A DNA stretch of 64,000 nucleotides from Saprospiraceae bacterium (GTDB lineage Bacteria; Bacteroidota; Bacteroidia; Chitinophagales; Saprospiraceae), in NCBI GenBank assembly GCA_019638385.1, contig JAHBTW010000020.1, forward strand, positions 37,865 to 101,864. Reading direction: 5' to 3'. The notes under the pieces were generated by a model, which was not told the origin of the DNA, did not search any database, and saw nothing but the letters and a program-made list of their open reading frames with translations. A program made the translations under genes and the position numbers. Every line of letters starts with the position of its first letter. Position 1 is the first letter of the stretch. Of the stretch, positions 27,320 through 36,601 are shown one piece after another.

Positions 27320-28813
27320 ATGAGCCAAAGAAATAATTACCGCATTCTGATTGTGGACGACGAGCCGCCCTGGCACAACTTTATCCGGGAGGCATTTAAA
27401 AAGAACTACGCGTTCGACGGAGCGGTGTCGGGTGAAAAAATGTGGGAAAAGCTCAGGTCGGGTGAACAATACGACTTGCTGCTGTTGGACCTTCGCCTCG
27501 ACGGCACGGAGGAAAAAACAGGGCTTGATCTGCTTCCGCAACTCGGCGCACAACACCCCGGCCTGCCCGTCATAGTGGCCACCAATTCCAAAGATCCCGA
27601 TGCCGTGGTGACCGCTATGGAAGCCGGCGCCAAGGGCTTTCTTTTCAAAAGCCAGTATGAGAAAACGATGTGGGATAAAAAGTTTCAGGATATCATTGAG
27701 GCAAACCGAGCCGAAAAACTCTCCGCGGAAAACAAAAAACTTCGCAAAGAGGTAGAGCGTCACGAGGAAAGAGAAGAGGACGAAAAATACCGTTTTATCG
27801 GAAATTCGCCACCGGTACAAGAGATCAAGGAATTTCTAAGAGGCCTGGCAGAAGAGTCCCGTGTAACTATCCTGCTTACCGGTGAAACCGGCACCGGCAA
27901 AGAGGTGGCCGCGCGATACCTCCATAAAATGGGGCCGAGGCATCACAAACCCTTTGTTGCCGTCAACCTCTCCAACCTCCCCGTGGAGAGCATAGAAAAC
28001 GAACTTTTCGGCCATGTGAAAGGCGCCTATACCGATGCTACTACTGACCAAATCGGACACTTTCACCGCGCCGACGGCGGGGTGCTTCTTTTGGACGAAA
28101 TCGGCCACATCTCTGCCATCGTGCAGGATAAGTTGATGCGCTTTTTGGAAAATCGCGTCATCTCCCCGCTCGGCTCCGGCAAAGAAATTGCGCTGGATAT
28201 ACAACTCGTGGCCGCCACCAATCTCGACCTGAGTCAGGAGGTGAAAAAAGGAACCTTCCGTGACGACTTGTATCAGCGGCTCAAAAACGTGGTAGTCGAA
28301 ATCCCGCCGCTCCGGCAGCGCAAAGAAGACATTCCCCTCATTCTGGAGCACTACATGCGCCTTCAAAACCCCAATGCCGTTCCGTTTGAACTCATGACGC
28401 GCGAAGTCGTACAGCACTTGTTCGATTACGACTGGCCCGGCAATATCCGCGAACTGCGCAACGCCATTGACTACATGCTGTTGCGGATGAGGATTTTTAA
28501 AAAACCCCAAATAGACATGAAATGCCTCCCGCCTGATTTGCTACACGGGAATGCTGCTACACAAGATTCGCCGCAGGCTGCCTTGAATTCCTCCTCGCAA
28601 CGCCCGCGCAGCAATAAAGAGGAAAAAGCGCATTTAGACCTCGTGAAAATAGAATCGGCGCTACGTCAAACCGGTGGCAATAAAACAGCCGTTGCTGAAA
28701 TACTCGGCATAAAAGGCACCGATCACCTGCGCGCCCGCATCCTCACCTGCTATAAAAATTTTCCGGAGATGTTTCCGGAATTCCCGGAAATCCGCCGACA
28801 ATATAATCTGTAA
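27320..28813 (+). CDS. NtrC-type response regulator, sigma-54 activator
   Basis: A receiver domain (Asp13, Asp14, phospho-acceptor Asp57 in LLLLDLRLD, conserved Thr in VATNS and Lys in LFKSQ), a short coiled linker (~125-155), an AAA+ domain with Walker A GETGTGKE (188-195) and Walker B LLLDEIGH (Asp259, Glu260), and a C-terminal Fis-type helix-turn-helix (TGGNKTAVAEILGI). The sigma-54 contact loop reads GAYTDA (235-240), not GAFTGA. The family remodels sigma-54 polymerase; the altered loop makes that likely but not certain. The genetic partner may be the GHKL-like protein of the same operon. 497 residues. Confidence 0.92.
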   Translation: MSQRNNYRILIVDDEPPWHNFIREAFKKNYAFDGAVSGEKMWEKLRSGEQYDLLLLDLRLDGTEEKTGLDLLPQLGAQHPGLPVIVATNSKDPDAVVTAMEAGAKGFLFKSQYEKTMWDKKFQDIIEANRAEKLSAENKKLRKEVERHEEREEDEKYRFIGNSPPVQEIKEFLRGLAEESRVTILLTGETGTGKEVAARYLHKMGPRHHKPFVAVNLSNLPVESIENELFGHVKGAYTDATTDQIGHFHRADGGVLLLDEIGHISAIVQDKLMRFLENRVISPLGSGKEIALDIQLVAATNLDLSQEVKKGTFRDDLYQRLKNVVVEIPPLRQRKEDIPLILEHYMRLQNPNAVPFELMTREVVQHLFDYDWPGNIRELRNAIDYMLLRMRIFKKPQIDMKCLPPDLLHGNAATQDSPQAALNSSSQRPRSNKEEKAHLDLVKIESALRQTGGNKTAVAEILGIKGTDHLRARILTCYKNFPEMFPEFPEIRRQYNL

Positions 28814-28846
28814 AACCATTTCTATCGTCACCAATACCCGGCACAC

Positions 28847-31477
28847 ATGAGTCAATCGGCCCCTTACACCCTACAATTTTTCGCCGCCCAACCGGATCAT
28901 ACCATCAAACGCTCGATCGCTGAATGGAGCGGCATTTCACAACAAATCTTAAGGGCATTCGACAAGTTGGAAAAACATCCCGTTAAATTCTCGGAGGGCT
29001 CGAAAAACATTATCCAGATACTTTTTGTCAAAAACGCCAACCTCCAAAACAAGCAGTTTTATTACAACCTTTGCCACACCGATGCGCTGCGCATCATCAA
29101 GCCATTATTGGGCGCGAAAGATGAAAGCCTGTCGGAAAAATACGCCCCTTACCCCATCATTACCATCGGCGTACACGACATCATGTCTATCTACGAGGAA
29201 GCGCCGGGCCTGGATTTTGAGCCTCAAACCGCAAACTGGCGCGAACAACGGGAGCAAAACAAATTTCTGTACAAACTCCGTCTCGATCATCGCGTCAAAT
29301 TCCTCGACGCCTCTATCTGGCACCGCTATATTGCGTTGAACAGCCTGCATGACCCCACCGATGAACATACCCCGGCAAGCCCCGATTTTGACCACAGAAT
29401 AGAAAAGCTGCTCGGTAAAATAATCGGCTACTACGAACAAGGGTTGTACGAATCGGTAGCAGCCGTCACGACCCTGGAGTTTCAATGCCGGATGTTGCTC
29501 AACAGCTTCATTGATAAAGCCGGCGATCGGGGGCATCACGAAGCCGTCACGCCGTTCAAATTTCACTCCGAAGCAGTTATGGAAGGAAAATGTGAGCGCA
29601 TCCTTCAATTCATGCAACAGGAGCGGGAAGGAGGAACCCGACTGTCCGATCTGGAATGGAATCTACTGATGGTAGATGATCACTCCAATACACCTTTATC
29701 CTCCATTCATCTGGAAGATGAAACGCAAGAGCAGCCGTTGGAAGCGAGAACTGAACTCATCAATAAAAAAGAACTCATCGAACAATTACTCCGAATGGGG
29801 CAAGATGCATCCATCGGCGGTTCTCCTGCTATCAAAATACCCGAATACGGCTATACAGCAGGAGGCACAGGCATTATCAAAAAGGGCATAGAGAAACTCA
29901 AAGAGAAGAGCTTCGACATTATTCTGCTCGATTACCTCATCGGGCAGAGCGAGATAAACCCTACCCTGAAAGCGTACGGCCACGAGTTTTTGTTGGAAAT
30001 GACTACCGTGGCCGAAAACGGCGCCAACTTGCGTCGCGGGCCGGCAGGCCACTTCTGGATTTACCCCATTTCCTCCTTTCCCAATGCCTTCACCGACAAG
30101 CTCCGCCAACTCAATATTGACGGCTCCAACCGCCAATGGTTCATCGCCAACGGCGGCGACCCCATCTCCACTCCCGAACTCTTTCGCATCAATTTCTATC
30201 GCCTCATCCTCCGCCAAATCACCGAATACTACCTCCATGAGGTGGCACTGGAGCGCTGGACCGGGCAGTTTATCGGGATAGGGGATAAAGATGTGTGGTG
30301 CCAACAGGTAAAACTTCAAATTGGCATTGAAAAACAAAAAGTTGATATCCTGGGAAATTACAGGGATAGTTCCATCTTTTTAAAAAAGATAGACTCGTTT
30401 TTGGAAGAACAGCAGCATTATAAGGATTTTTGGAATCTTTTAGAAGAGTGGACGGATACTATAGCAAAATACGAGAAAGGGCAATCCGTCAGTTTTCTGT
30501 TAACTCAATTGCGTCAACATAACGCAAAGGATAGCGCTTACGCTGCTGTTTTTCGGTTATTAGAAGATCAGGCAATCCGATTCGTAGAAGATAGTGAGGC
30601 AAAACTGATTGACACTGCTTCTAAGCAAAAGGAATCTGGAAAAACAGAGTTAATTTTTTCTCACAAGTCTTTATATGACTTTCCCAAACATTTGGGAACA
30701 GTGTTTCCTCGTATAACAAAACTGAATTTATCCGATAATAAACTTGTTGTTTTACCCAAGGAAATAATTGATTTAAAAGACTTGACCCACTTGGATTTAG
30801 AGAATAATACACAGCTTGAAAAAATTCCAGCCCAAGCAATATTGGAAGGTAAAATAAATCTTCGCTATTTACAACTAAAAAATACGGCTATCGCAGACAA
30901 CCTAAAGCTGGGACAACAGGCTTTTGCGAATACAACATCGAATATAAAAAACCTCTTAGAACAAATTATCGCCGGCGGATATGACTCTTCTGATACGCTG
31001 GAAGAAAAAACACATGGTAAAAAGATTGATGTTTTCATCTCCTACTCTCATAAAGCGAAAGATAAAAAAGATCGTCTTGTCACCCATTTAGCTCAACTGA
31101 AAAGAGACTTTCCCGGTATAGAACTCTGGGAAGACGGCCAAATACTCCCCGGCAAGGAGTGGGATGACAACATCAAACAAAAACTCCGCACTGCCGATAT
31201 CGTGCTCCTGCTCATAGATGCAGATTTCATGGCCTCTACGTACATTCACAACACAGAAGTCCCCGCTGCATTCGAGCGCTGGAAAGAGAAAAAGTGTACC
31301 GTCATTCCGATATACATCGGGCCTTGTTATATGGGCAACTCCCCCATCACACAATTCCAAGGGTTACCTGGCGGCCCTAATACGCCCATTTCTTCTTATG
31401 TAAACCAAGAGGAAGCATGGTTAACCGTAGCCCGTGGCATCTGCCGGGCAATAGAGCAGCTCCTGCCCAAAAAATAA
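28847..31477 (+). CDS. Receiver-like / LRR / TIR domain protein
   Basis: The 876-residue product has four parts. An N-terminal ~260 residues is unassigned. A receiver-like domain follows with Asp277-Asp278 (LLMVDDHSN) and Asp362 (FDIILLDYLIG), separated by about 85 residues and so carrying an insertion. Leucine-rich repeats lie at ~615-685 (ITKLNLSDNKLVVLP, LTHLDLENN). A C-terminal TIR domain spans ~725-876 (VFISYSHKAKDK, GIELWEDGQILPG, ADIVLLLIDADFMAS, TEVPAAFERW with Glu804 at the usual catalytic position, TVIPIYIGPCY). Bacterial TIR domains commonly cleave NAD or make cyclic ADP-ribose products in immunity. Activity is inferred. The LRR part has low GC. It lies 33 bp after the activator gene. 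Confidence 0.88.
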   Translation: MSQSAPYTLQFFAAQPDHTIKRSIAEWSGISQQILRAFDKLEKHPVKFSEGSKNIIQILFVKNANLQNKQFYYNLCHTDALRIIKPLLGAKDESLSEKYAPYPIITIGVHDIMSIYEEAPGLDFEPQTANWREQREQNKFLYKLRLDHRVKFLDASIWHRYIALNSLHDPTDEHTPASPDFDHRIEKLLGKIIGYYEQGLYESVAAVTTLEFQCRMLLNSFIDKAGDRGHHEAVTPFKFHSEAVMEGKCERILQFMQQEREGGTRLSDLEWNLLMVDDHSNTPLSSIHLEDETQEQPLEARTELINKKELIEQLLRMGQDASIGGSPAIKIPEYGYTAGGTGIIKKGIEKLKEKSFDIILLDYLIGQSEINPTLKAYGHEFLLEMTTVAENGANLRRGPAGHFWIYPISSFPNAFTDKLRQLNIDGSNRQWFIANGGDPISTPELFRINFYRLILRQITEYYLHEVALERWTGQFIGIGDKDVWCQQVKLQIGIEKQKVDILGNYRDSSIFLKKIDSFLEEQQHYKDFWNLLEEWTDTIAKYEKGQSVSFLLTQLRQHNAKDSAYAAVFRLLEDQAIRFVEDSEAKLIDTASKQKESGKTELIFSHKSLYDFPKHLGTVFPRITKLNLSDNKLVVLPKEIIDLKDLTHLDLENNTQLEKIPAQAILEGKINLRYLQLKNTAIADNLKLGQQAFANTTSNIKNLLEQIIAGGYDSSDTLEEKTHGKKIDVFISYSHKAKDKKDRLVTHLAQLKRDFPGIELWEDGQILPGKEWDDNIKQKLRTADIVLLLIDADFMASTYIHNTEVPAAFERWKEKKCTVIPIYIGPCYMGNSPITQFQGLPGGPNTPISSYVNQEEAWLTVARGICRAIEQLLPKK

Positions 31478-31523
31478 AACCCCTACCTTCGCCCATCTCA
31501 TCCACGCTTCACTACAATCAGGT

Positions 31524-32699
31524 ATGGAACAGTACGACTTCGAAACCACCGCCATCCGCGCGCAAATGGAGCGCAGCCAGAATGCCGAGCATTCAGCGCC
31601 CATCTACCTCAGCAGCAGCTTTGTGTTTGAAACGGCCGATGCCATGCGCGCCGCTTTCAACGACGAGTCCGACGATTTCATTTACTCTCGCTATTCCAAC
31701 CCGAATACGCAGGAGTTGGTGCAGAAAATATGCCTCCTCGAAGGCGCTGAAGCCGGCATCGCCACGGCGTCGGGCATGGCGGCCGTTTACGATACGTTTA
31801 TGGCCCTGCTCGCTGCGGGCGACCATGTACTGTCCTGCGCTTCGGTTTTTGGGGCTACGCATACCATTTTTACAAAGTATTTTCCCAAGATCAACATCGC
31901 GCACAGCTACTTCGATGCCGACCGCCCCGAACAGATCGAAGCGCTGATACGCCCCGAAACGAAATTGATTTATTTGGAAACCCCCACCAATCCGGCCATC
32001 AGCCTGATTGATCTGGCGTTCGTTGCCGGTATTGCCCGACAGCACGGATTGCTCTTTGTAGTGGATAATTGTTTCGCCACGCCATACCTGCAACAGCCTC
32101 TCCGGCTCGGCGCCGATCTGGTCATCCATTCCGCCACCAAATACATGGACGGGCAGGGCCGGGTGTTGGGCGGCGCCGTGGTTGGCCGCGCCGATTTGGT
32201 GCGTGAGGTGTATTTGTTCAACCGGATTACCGGGGCTTCCATGTCGCCGTTCAATGCCTGGGTGTTGAGCAAGAGTTTGGAAACACTGGCCCTGCGCATG
32301 GACCGGCATTGCGAAAACGCGCTCTTTGCGGCAGAAGCCCTGCAAGACCACCCGGCCCTGTCGCAGGTGTCGTATCCGTTTTTACCTTCGCACCCGCAGT
32401 ACGACATTGCGCGCAGGCAAATGCGGGCCGGCGGCGGCATTGTGGCCATCGAGCTGAAAAGTGGCTACGAGGGCGGCAAAAAATTTATGGACGCCCTGCG
32501 CATGATCAAAATATCGCCCAATCTCGGCGACAGCCGCAGCATCGCCACCCACCCGGCTTCCTCCACGCATTGTAAGCTCAGCGAAGCAGAGCGGCTCCGG
32601 GTCGGCATCGGGCCGGGCCTCGTGCGGCTTTCTATCGGATTGGAATCGAAGCAGGATATTTTGAATGATATTTTGCAGGCGCTGGAAAGAGCGGCCTGA
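31524..32699 (+). CDS. metZ: Trans-sulfuration PLP enzyme, O-succinylhomoserine sulfhydrylase-like
   Basis: Cys/Met metabolism PLP-dependent enzyme in the cytoplasm. The PLP lysine lies in HSATKYMDGQGR, and the DGQGR variant is characteristic of MetZ-type sulfhydrylases. YSRYSNPN, ETPTNP and VVDNCFATP are intact, and the C-terminal substrate region SLGDSRSIATHPASSTH appears as NLGDSRSIATHPASSTH. The length of 391 residues is normal. It likely makes homocysteine from an acylated homoserine and sulfide; methionine gamma-lyase is the alternative. It follows the TIR gene by 46 bp but is ordinary core metabolism, probably with its own promoter (a TACCTTCG at 31484 is a weak candidate). Confidence 0.9.
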   Translation: MEQYDFETTAIRAQMERSQNAEHSAPIYLSSSFVFETADAMRAAFNDESDDFIYSRYSNPNTQELVQKICLLEGAEAGIATASGMAAVYDTFMALLAAGDHVLSCASVFGATHTIFTKYFPKINIAHSYFDADRPEQIEALIRPETKLIYLETPTNPAISLIDLAFVAGIARQHGLLFVVDNCFATPYLQQPLRLGADLVIHSATKYMDGQGRVLGGAVVGRADLVREVYLFNRITGASMSPFNAWVLSKSLETLALRMDRHCENALFAAEALQDHPALSQVSYPFLPSHPQYDIARRQMRAGGGIVAIELKSGYEGGKKFMDALRMIKISPNLGDSRSIATHPASSTHCKLSEAERLRVGIGPGLVRLSIGLESKQDILNDILQALERAA

Positions 32700-32700
32700 T

Positions 32701-33801
32701 TCATTTCAGCGTCCGCAGCTTGTGCAGCGCCAACGTGATGAACTCCGGATTGGCGCTTTGCAACAGGATTTCTTCTATTATGATGAGTTCGGTAAAGAAA
32801 TGCTCCGGACTGAAATTTTGCAAAAAAGCATCGTTGAGATAAAACCCCACATCGTCGAAGGGCGTACAGCGAATGAGCTTGTAGCGCCCGTCTCTCACAT
32901 CATATACCACTATGATATAACCGGCATCGCGGGGCGGGGCGGCGCACAACAGAAAAACGGGGTATTCCAGATACGATGCCGACCAGAACCCAAACAGGTT
33001 GGCCTCAAACAGCGGGTAGTGCATGTATCGGCTGGGGAGCCGATGCGCTTTGAACAACAGGTTCATCAAAGCCAGTTTTTCTTCCATTTCCGACAGCGGC
33101 GTGCGGCCGGCGGGGAGTTCGCTGAACGGCTTCCAATGGCGATCCGCCACGTCGAAGTATTCCACCGGACCGATGCGGAGTTTGTAATCGAACCGGTGAT
33201 AGCCCGGCACTACATATCCCGGATAATAAAACGGCATGCCCCGGTACCGGCAGAAATTGATCTCCTCCAGCATAGTGTATAAGCCCAAACTGTAAGTATG
33301 GTAAGCCGGGTCGTAAAATCCGAGAATGCTCGCCGCACTGTCCTGGCCGATGTCGAAAAAGCTGCAAGCCACCAGCTTATCGCCTTCGCGGATGGTTACT
33401 TCAAAGGTGTTATACACATTGTGATCGCCGCCGTCGAGCAGGGAGTCTTGCAGCGAGGGCGACAACATACCGGGAAACGAATGCCGGTACTTTTGGTAGA
33501 GTTCCTCCTTTTCGGGAGTGATGGTAGCGGGCGCAACGGCCGTTTGGAAATGCGCGCTGTTGCGGCGAATGATTTTGCGCAAGCTCTTGCTGAACTGATA
33601 CCCGGCCAACGGCAGCCGTACCCATATCGCCGCGTAGAAGCGGTTGCCGAAACACAGGAAATGCGTGGTGAAAATGGTTTGCCCCATGCGATACCAACCC
33701 CGCGCCAAGTAATCGTCCAATTCCTTAGGCGAGAGTTTGTCCGGATGGTGTTTTTCTGCAAACATAACGAGGGTTTGGTGATGCGTTTTTCCGCGCGGCA
33801 T
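32701..33801 (-). CDS. Arginyl-tRNA-protein transferase-like protein (ATE C-terminal fold)
   Basis: Resembles the C-terminal GNAT-like domain of aminoacyl-tRNA-protein transferases. The key blocks are YNTFEVTIREGDKLVACSFFD, YHTYSLGLYTMLEEI, MPFYYPGYVVPGY and FDYKLRIG. The N-terminal cysteine-rich domain of classical ATE1/Bpt proteins is absent, so it could transfer an amino acid from tRNA by another recognition mode or be a related acyltransferase. 366 residues; a second start at residue 13 (33765) is possible. It is convergent with metZ by 1 bp. Confidence 0.75.
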   Translation of the reverse strand: MPRGKTHHQTLVMFAEKHHPDKLSPKELDDYLARGWYRMGQTIFTTHFLCFGNRFYAAIWVRLPLAGYQFSKSLRKIIRRNSAHFQTAVAPATITPEKEELYQKYRHSFPGMLSPSLQDSLLDGGDHNVYNTFEVTIREGDKLVACSFFDIGQDSAASILGFYDPAYHTYSLGLYTMLEEINFCRYRGMPFYYPGYVVPGYHRFDYKLRIGPVEYFDVADRHWKPFSELPAGRTPLSEMEEKLALMNLLFKAHRLPSRYMHYPLFEANLFGFWSASYLEYPVFLLCAAPPRDAGYIIVVYDVRDGRYKLIRCTPFDDVGFYLNDAFLQNFSPEHFFTELIIIEEILLQSANPEFITLALHKLRTLK

Positions 33802-34162
33802 TCCTCCTGCTGCAAAGGTGGGATTTCTTCGGCAAAATGCGAAATATTCGAATTTCCATTAACAGGACGTCAAAACGAGACCGCTGCGCGGGTGACAATT
33901 ATCACGCTGTCCTTCAGCCCTTTGTCATTGTTCGCAACCCCCCCAAGGCATCGAAATTGCGCTGACACCCTCCGGCGGCTGGCGCCCCGTAGCCCCCAAA
34001 TGTTCCCTGAAGCTGATGTACAATATGGCCAAAATATTCAAACACTGGCCCAAAACGTACCGTTGGAACGCTACAATGCGCCGGGAAGGAGCGGGATGGA
34101 AGATGGAGTCGGCATGGCGGAGGGAGCGGTAAGGACAAGCTATTTTACAGGTTTACGATTCC
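33802..34162. other. 361-bp interval, nothing recognised
   Basis: It lies between the start of the arginyltransferase-like gene and the stop of the UbiD-family gene (both leftward). No gene, strong hairpin or exact TAnnTTTG box for the leftward gene was seen. Confidence 0.4.
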
Positions 34163-35992
34163 TCATCCTTTTACCTCAGCGAGCGCGCCGCCTTTGGCAA
34201 ACAGCGCGTCCACCCGCTTCGTCACTTCCGGGTCGGGAATGAGCGGCGGCGCGTGGTGCGGTTTCACGCGAGCGTCTATGAGCAACGGACCACGACAACC
34301 CCAGTGTTTGTGTTCCACAAAACTATCCACGCCGTGCAGATCGTGACTCGGATTGGCGCGGGTGAACGTAGCCCAGACGAAATTGTTGAGCGCGGCAGCG
34401 AGGAAATCACTGTCTTCCGTAAGAACGATGAGCGGCACGCCTGCCAAGTCAGCGCCGCGAAGATGCTCGGTGAGCGTGGTACAATCTGCGTAGGCCGTGT
34501 AACTGCTGAACGCCGGCCCTTCCACCGCAAGAACGCCCGGCATGACAAAACAGGGGTTGGAGAACCCGACGGGCAGACTGAAATCAGAAGGGAGTGTGGT
34601 GGCGAGTTCGCGGCGCGCCGGACCACAGCAGGCCACCACTACTTTGGAACCTTCGTTCCAGCCGGTGCCGGAATAATCGAGCGTATCAATGGTGGTGCGG
34701 GTGTGAAAGTGGAGATCGCGGCGCCAGTCCACCCGTTGCAGGATGTGTTGAAAGAACCCGGCAATGTCGTGGGTGTTCAGTCCCGGTACATCACCTTGTG
34801 CGGCGATGAAAAGGAATTTGGCCAGCGAGGTTTGGCCGGAGCCGAGTATGCGGTTGGCTTGGGTGAGAATTTCTTCCGGCTTGCGCTCCCGGAACGGCAT
34901 GTAGCGCTCGCTGCCGATGGCGAGCAACAACGGATGTACGCCGGCGGCGTCCACGGCGTTGATCTCCACGATGCCGGGAAACTCCTGCGGCGTGAGCAGT
35001 TCCACGACCTTGTGAATGAGATATCCGAAGCTGGAATCCTCTGCCGGCGGGCGCCCTACCACCGTAAAATGCCATATTGCATCTTTGCGGTAATAGACTT
35101 TTTCTACCTCCATGACCGGAAAATCGTGCGCTAAACTGTAATAGCCGAGGTGGTCGCCGAAAGGACCTTCCGGTTTTTTGATGTCTTTGCGAATGATGCC
35201 CGTGATAACAAAATCGGCATCGCCGGAGAGAATGTGACCGTCGCGGCGCAGATAGCGAAATCGTCGCCCGCCGAGCATACCGGCAAAGGTGAGTTCCGAC
35301 AGCCCTTCCGGCATCGGCATGATGGCCGAAAAAGCGTGCGATGGCGGTCCGCCTATGAAGATCGAGCAGCGAAACGGCTCCTCGCTTTTATTGTATTCGG
35401 TGTGGTGAATACCGATGCCCCGGTGCAACTGGTAGTGCAGGCCCACCTCGCGGTTGAGTTCGTATTCGTTGCCCGACAGTTGGATGCGGTACATGCCGAG
35501 GTTGGACTGCATGATGTTGCGGCTGCCGGGCGGCAGGGTAAGCACTTGCGGCAGGGTGACGAACGCGCCGCCGTCCATGGGCCACGATTTTACCTGCGGC
35601 AATTGGTCAATGGTGGTTGTGCCGTACAAAATGGGCGCGGAGCGCACCCGCATGGGCAATGCAGAGAGGGCCGTGAAAGGAGCGGACAGGTATCGCGTGG
35701 GGCGCTTCATCAGGTTGGCAGGATCGGCCTTCAACTCGATGACCTTGCTCACGCGCTCCAAGGTGTGCCGGAATAGAAATTCCGTGCGTTCAAAAGTGCC
35801 GTACAAATTGGATAATGCAGGGAACGGGCTGCCCTTCACCCGCTCGAAAAGGAGCGCAGGGCCGCCGGCCTCGAATACGCGCCGATGTATCTCGGCCATT
35901 TCGAGATTGGGGTCAACTTCGGTGGAAATGCGGATTAATTTGCCGTGGCGCTCCAGATCAAGCGCGGCAACCTTCAGGCTCGGGTATGCCAT
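34163..35992 (-). CDS. UbiD-family prenylated-FMN decarboxylase
   Basis: Cytoplasmic decarboxylase of the UbiD family, which needs prenylated FMN made by a UbiX partner. Typical blocks are LPQVKSWPMDGGAFVTLPQV, NLGMYRIQL, the YQLHRGIGIHH segment, FIGGPPSHAFSA and EGPFGDHLGYYS, the conserved active-site region. The length of 609 residues fits the longer UbiD-like branch. The substrate may be an aromatic acid in menaquinone-type quinone synthesis or another acid; nothing nearby decides it and no ubiX is in the window. No defect seen. Confidence 0.92.
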   Translation of the reverse strand: MAYPSLKVAALDLERHGKLIRISTEVDPNLEMAEIHRRVFEAGGPALLFERVKGSPFPALSNLYGTFERTEFLFRHTLERVSKVIELKADPANLMKRPTRYLSAPFTALSALPMRVRSAPILYGTTTIDQLPQVKSWPMDGGAFVTLPQVLTLPPGSRNIMQSNLGMYRIQLSGNEYELNREVGLHYQLHRGIGIHHTEYNKSEEPFRCSIFIGGPPSHAFSAIMPMPEGLSELTFAGMLGGRRFRYLRRDGHILSGDADFVITGIIRKDIKKPEGPFGDHLGYYSLAHDFPVMEVEKVYYRKDAIWHFTVVGRPPAEDSSFGYLIHKVVELLTPQEFPGIVEINAVDAAGVHPLLLAIGSERYMPFRERKPEEILTQANRILGSGQTSLAKFLFIAAQGDVPGLNTHDIAGFFQHILQRVDWRRDLHFHTRTTIDTLDYSGTGWNEGSKVVVACCGPARRELATTLPSDFSLPVGFSNPCFVMPGVLAVEGPAFSSYTAYADCTTLTEHLRGADLAGVPLIVLTEDSDFLAAALNNFVWATFTRANPSHDLHGVDSFVEHKHWGCRGPLLIDARVKPHHAPPLIPDPEVTKRVDALFAKGGALAEVKG

Positions 35993-36058
35993 TGCTTATG
36001 TTTTGGATAAGGAACAGCAGGGAGCCGGGTTGGTTCTATAAAGTTGGAGAACCTTCTT

Positions 36059-36436
36059 TTAAGGCAGCGTGACCGTCTTGCGGATGACGCCGGTGTAGGA
36101 GCGCAGTTCAATGTCGTAAGTACCCGACTTCATGCGGCTCATGTCCAACTCGTAAATGGTGTCAACCGGAAGCCCCGACACTTCGTCTTTGAAAACCACG
36201 CCGCCAAGTACGTCCTTCACGACGATGTCGCTCAGGTTGACGTTCAGGTTTTCAAAATCAATGAAGAAAGTCTTGTTTTCCTGATCTGCATAGAATGCCT
36301 TGTTGTCGGTAATCGCGCCAACGGCTTTCACCTCCTGGCGGGCGCCGGAGAGAGAACCGTTGATGTCTGCAGATTGTGCGCTGAGAAAGGAAGCGCTGAA
36401 GGTGAAGAGAACAGCGGCGAAGAGAAATTTCAGCAT
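36059..36436 (-). CDS. Small secreted protein resembling a free-standing T9SS C-terminal domain
   Basis: The 125-residue product has a signal peptide (residues 1-20, ending FLSAQS). A short linker leads to an all-beta domain: FIDFENLNVNLSDIVVKDVLGG, then YELDMSRMKSGTYDIELRSYTGVIRKTVTL. The final pattern (LDMSRMKSGTYDIEL plus a terminal VI-KTV strand) closely resembles the type A sorting domain at the end of long T9SS cargo, but no cargo domain precedes it. It may be a periplasmic or surface structural protein; its function is unknown. An exact -7 box lies 40 bp upstream. Confidence 0.75.
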   Translation of the reverse strand: MLKFLFAAVLFTFSASFLSAQSADINGSLSGARQEVKAVGAITDNKAFYADQENKTFFIDFENLNVNLSDIVVKDVLGGVVFKDEVSGLPVDTIYELDMSRMKSGTYDIELRSYTGVIRKTVTLP

Positions 36437-36475
36437 GTTGAAGATTTGTTATTGGATACGTCTGGAAACCGGGTG

Positions 36476-36483
36476 CAAAGATA
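36476..36483 (-). promoter_or_regulatory. -7 box for the small CTD-like gene
   Basis: TATCTTTG on the minus strand is an exact TAnnTTTG match 40 bp before the ATG. No -33 TTG was found at the usual distance. Confidence 0.5.
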
Positions 36484-36601
36484 CGGCAGTTTGAAGCCGT
36501 TGTAAAGGTTTTGCACATACTTTTAAATAAAAAAAATATTCCCCCCGAAAAATTCAAAAAAAAAATTATTGATCGTTTATTAACGACTTTATGTGTTAAA
36601 G

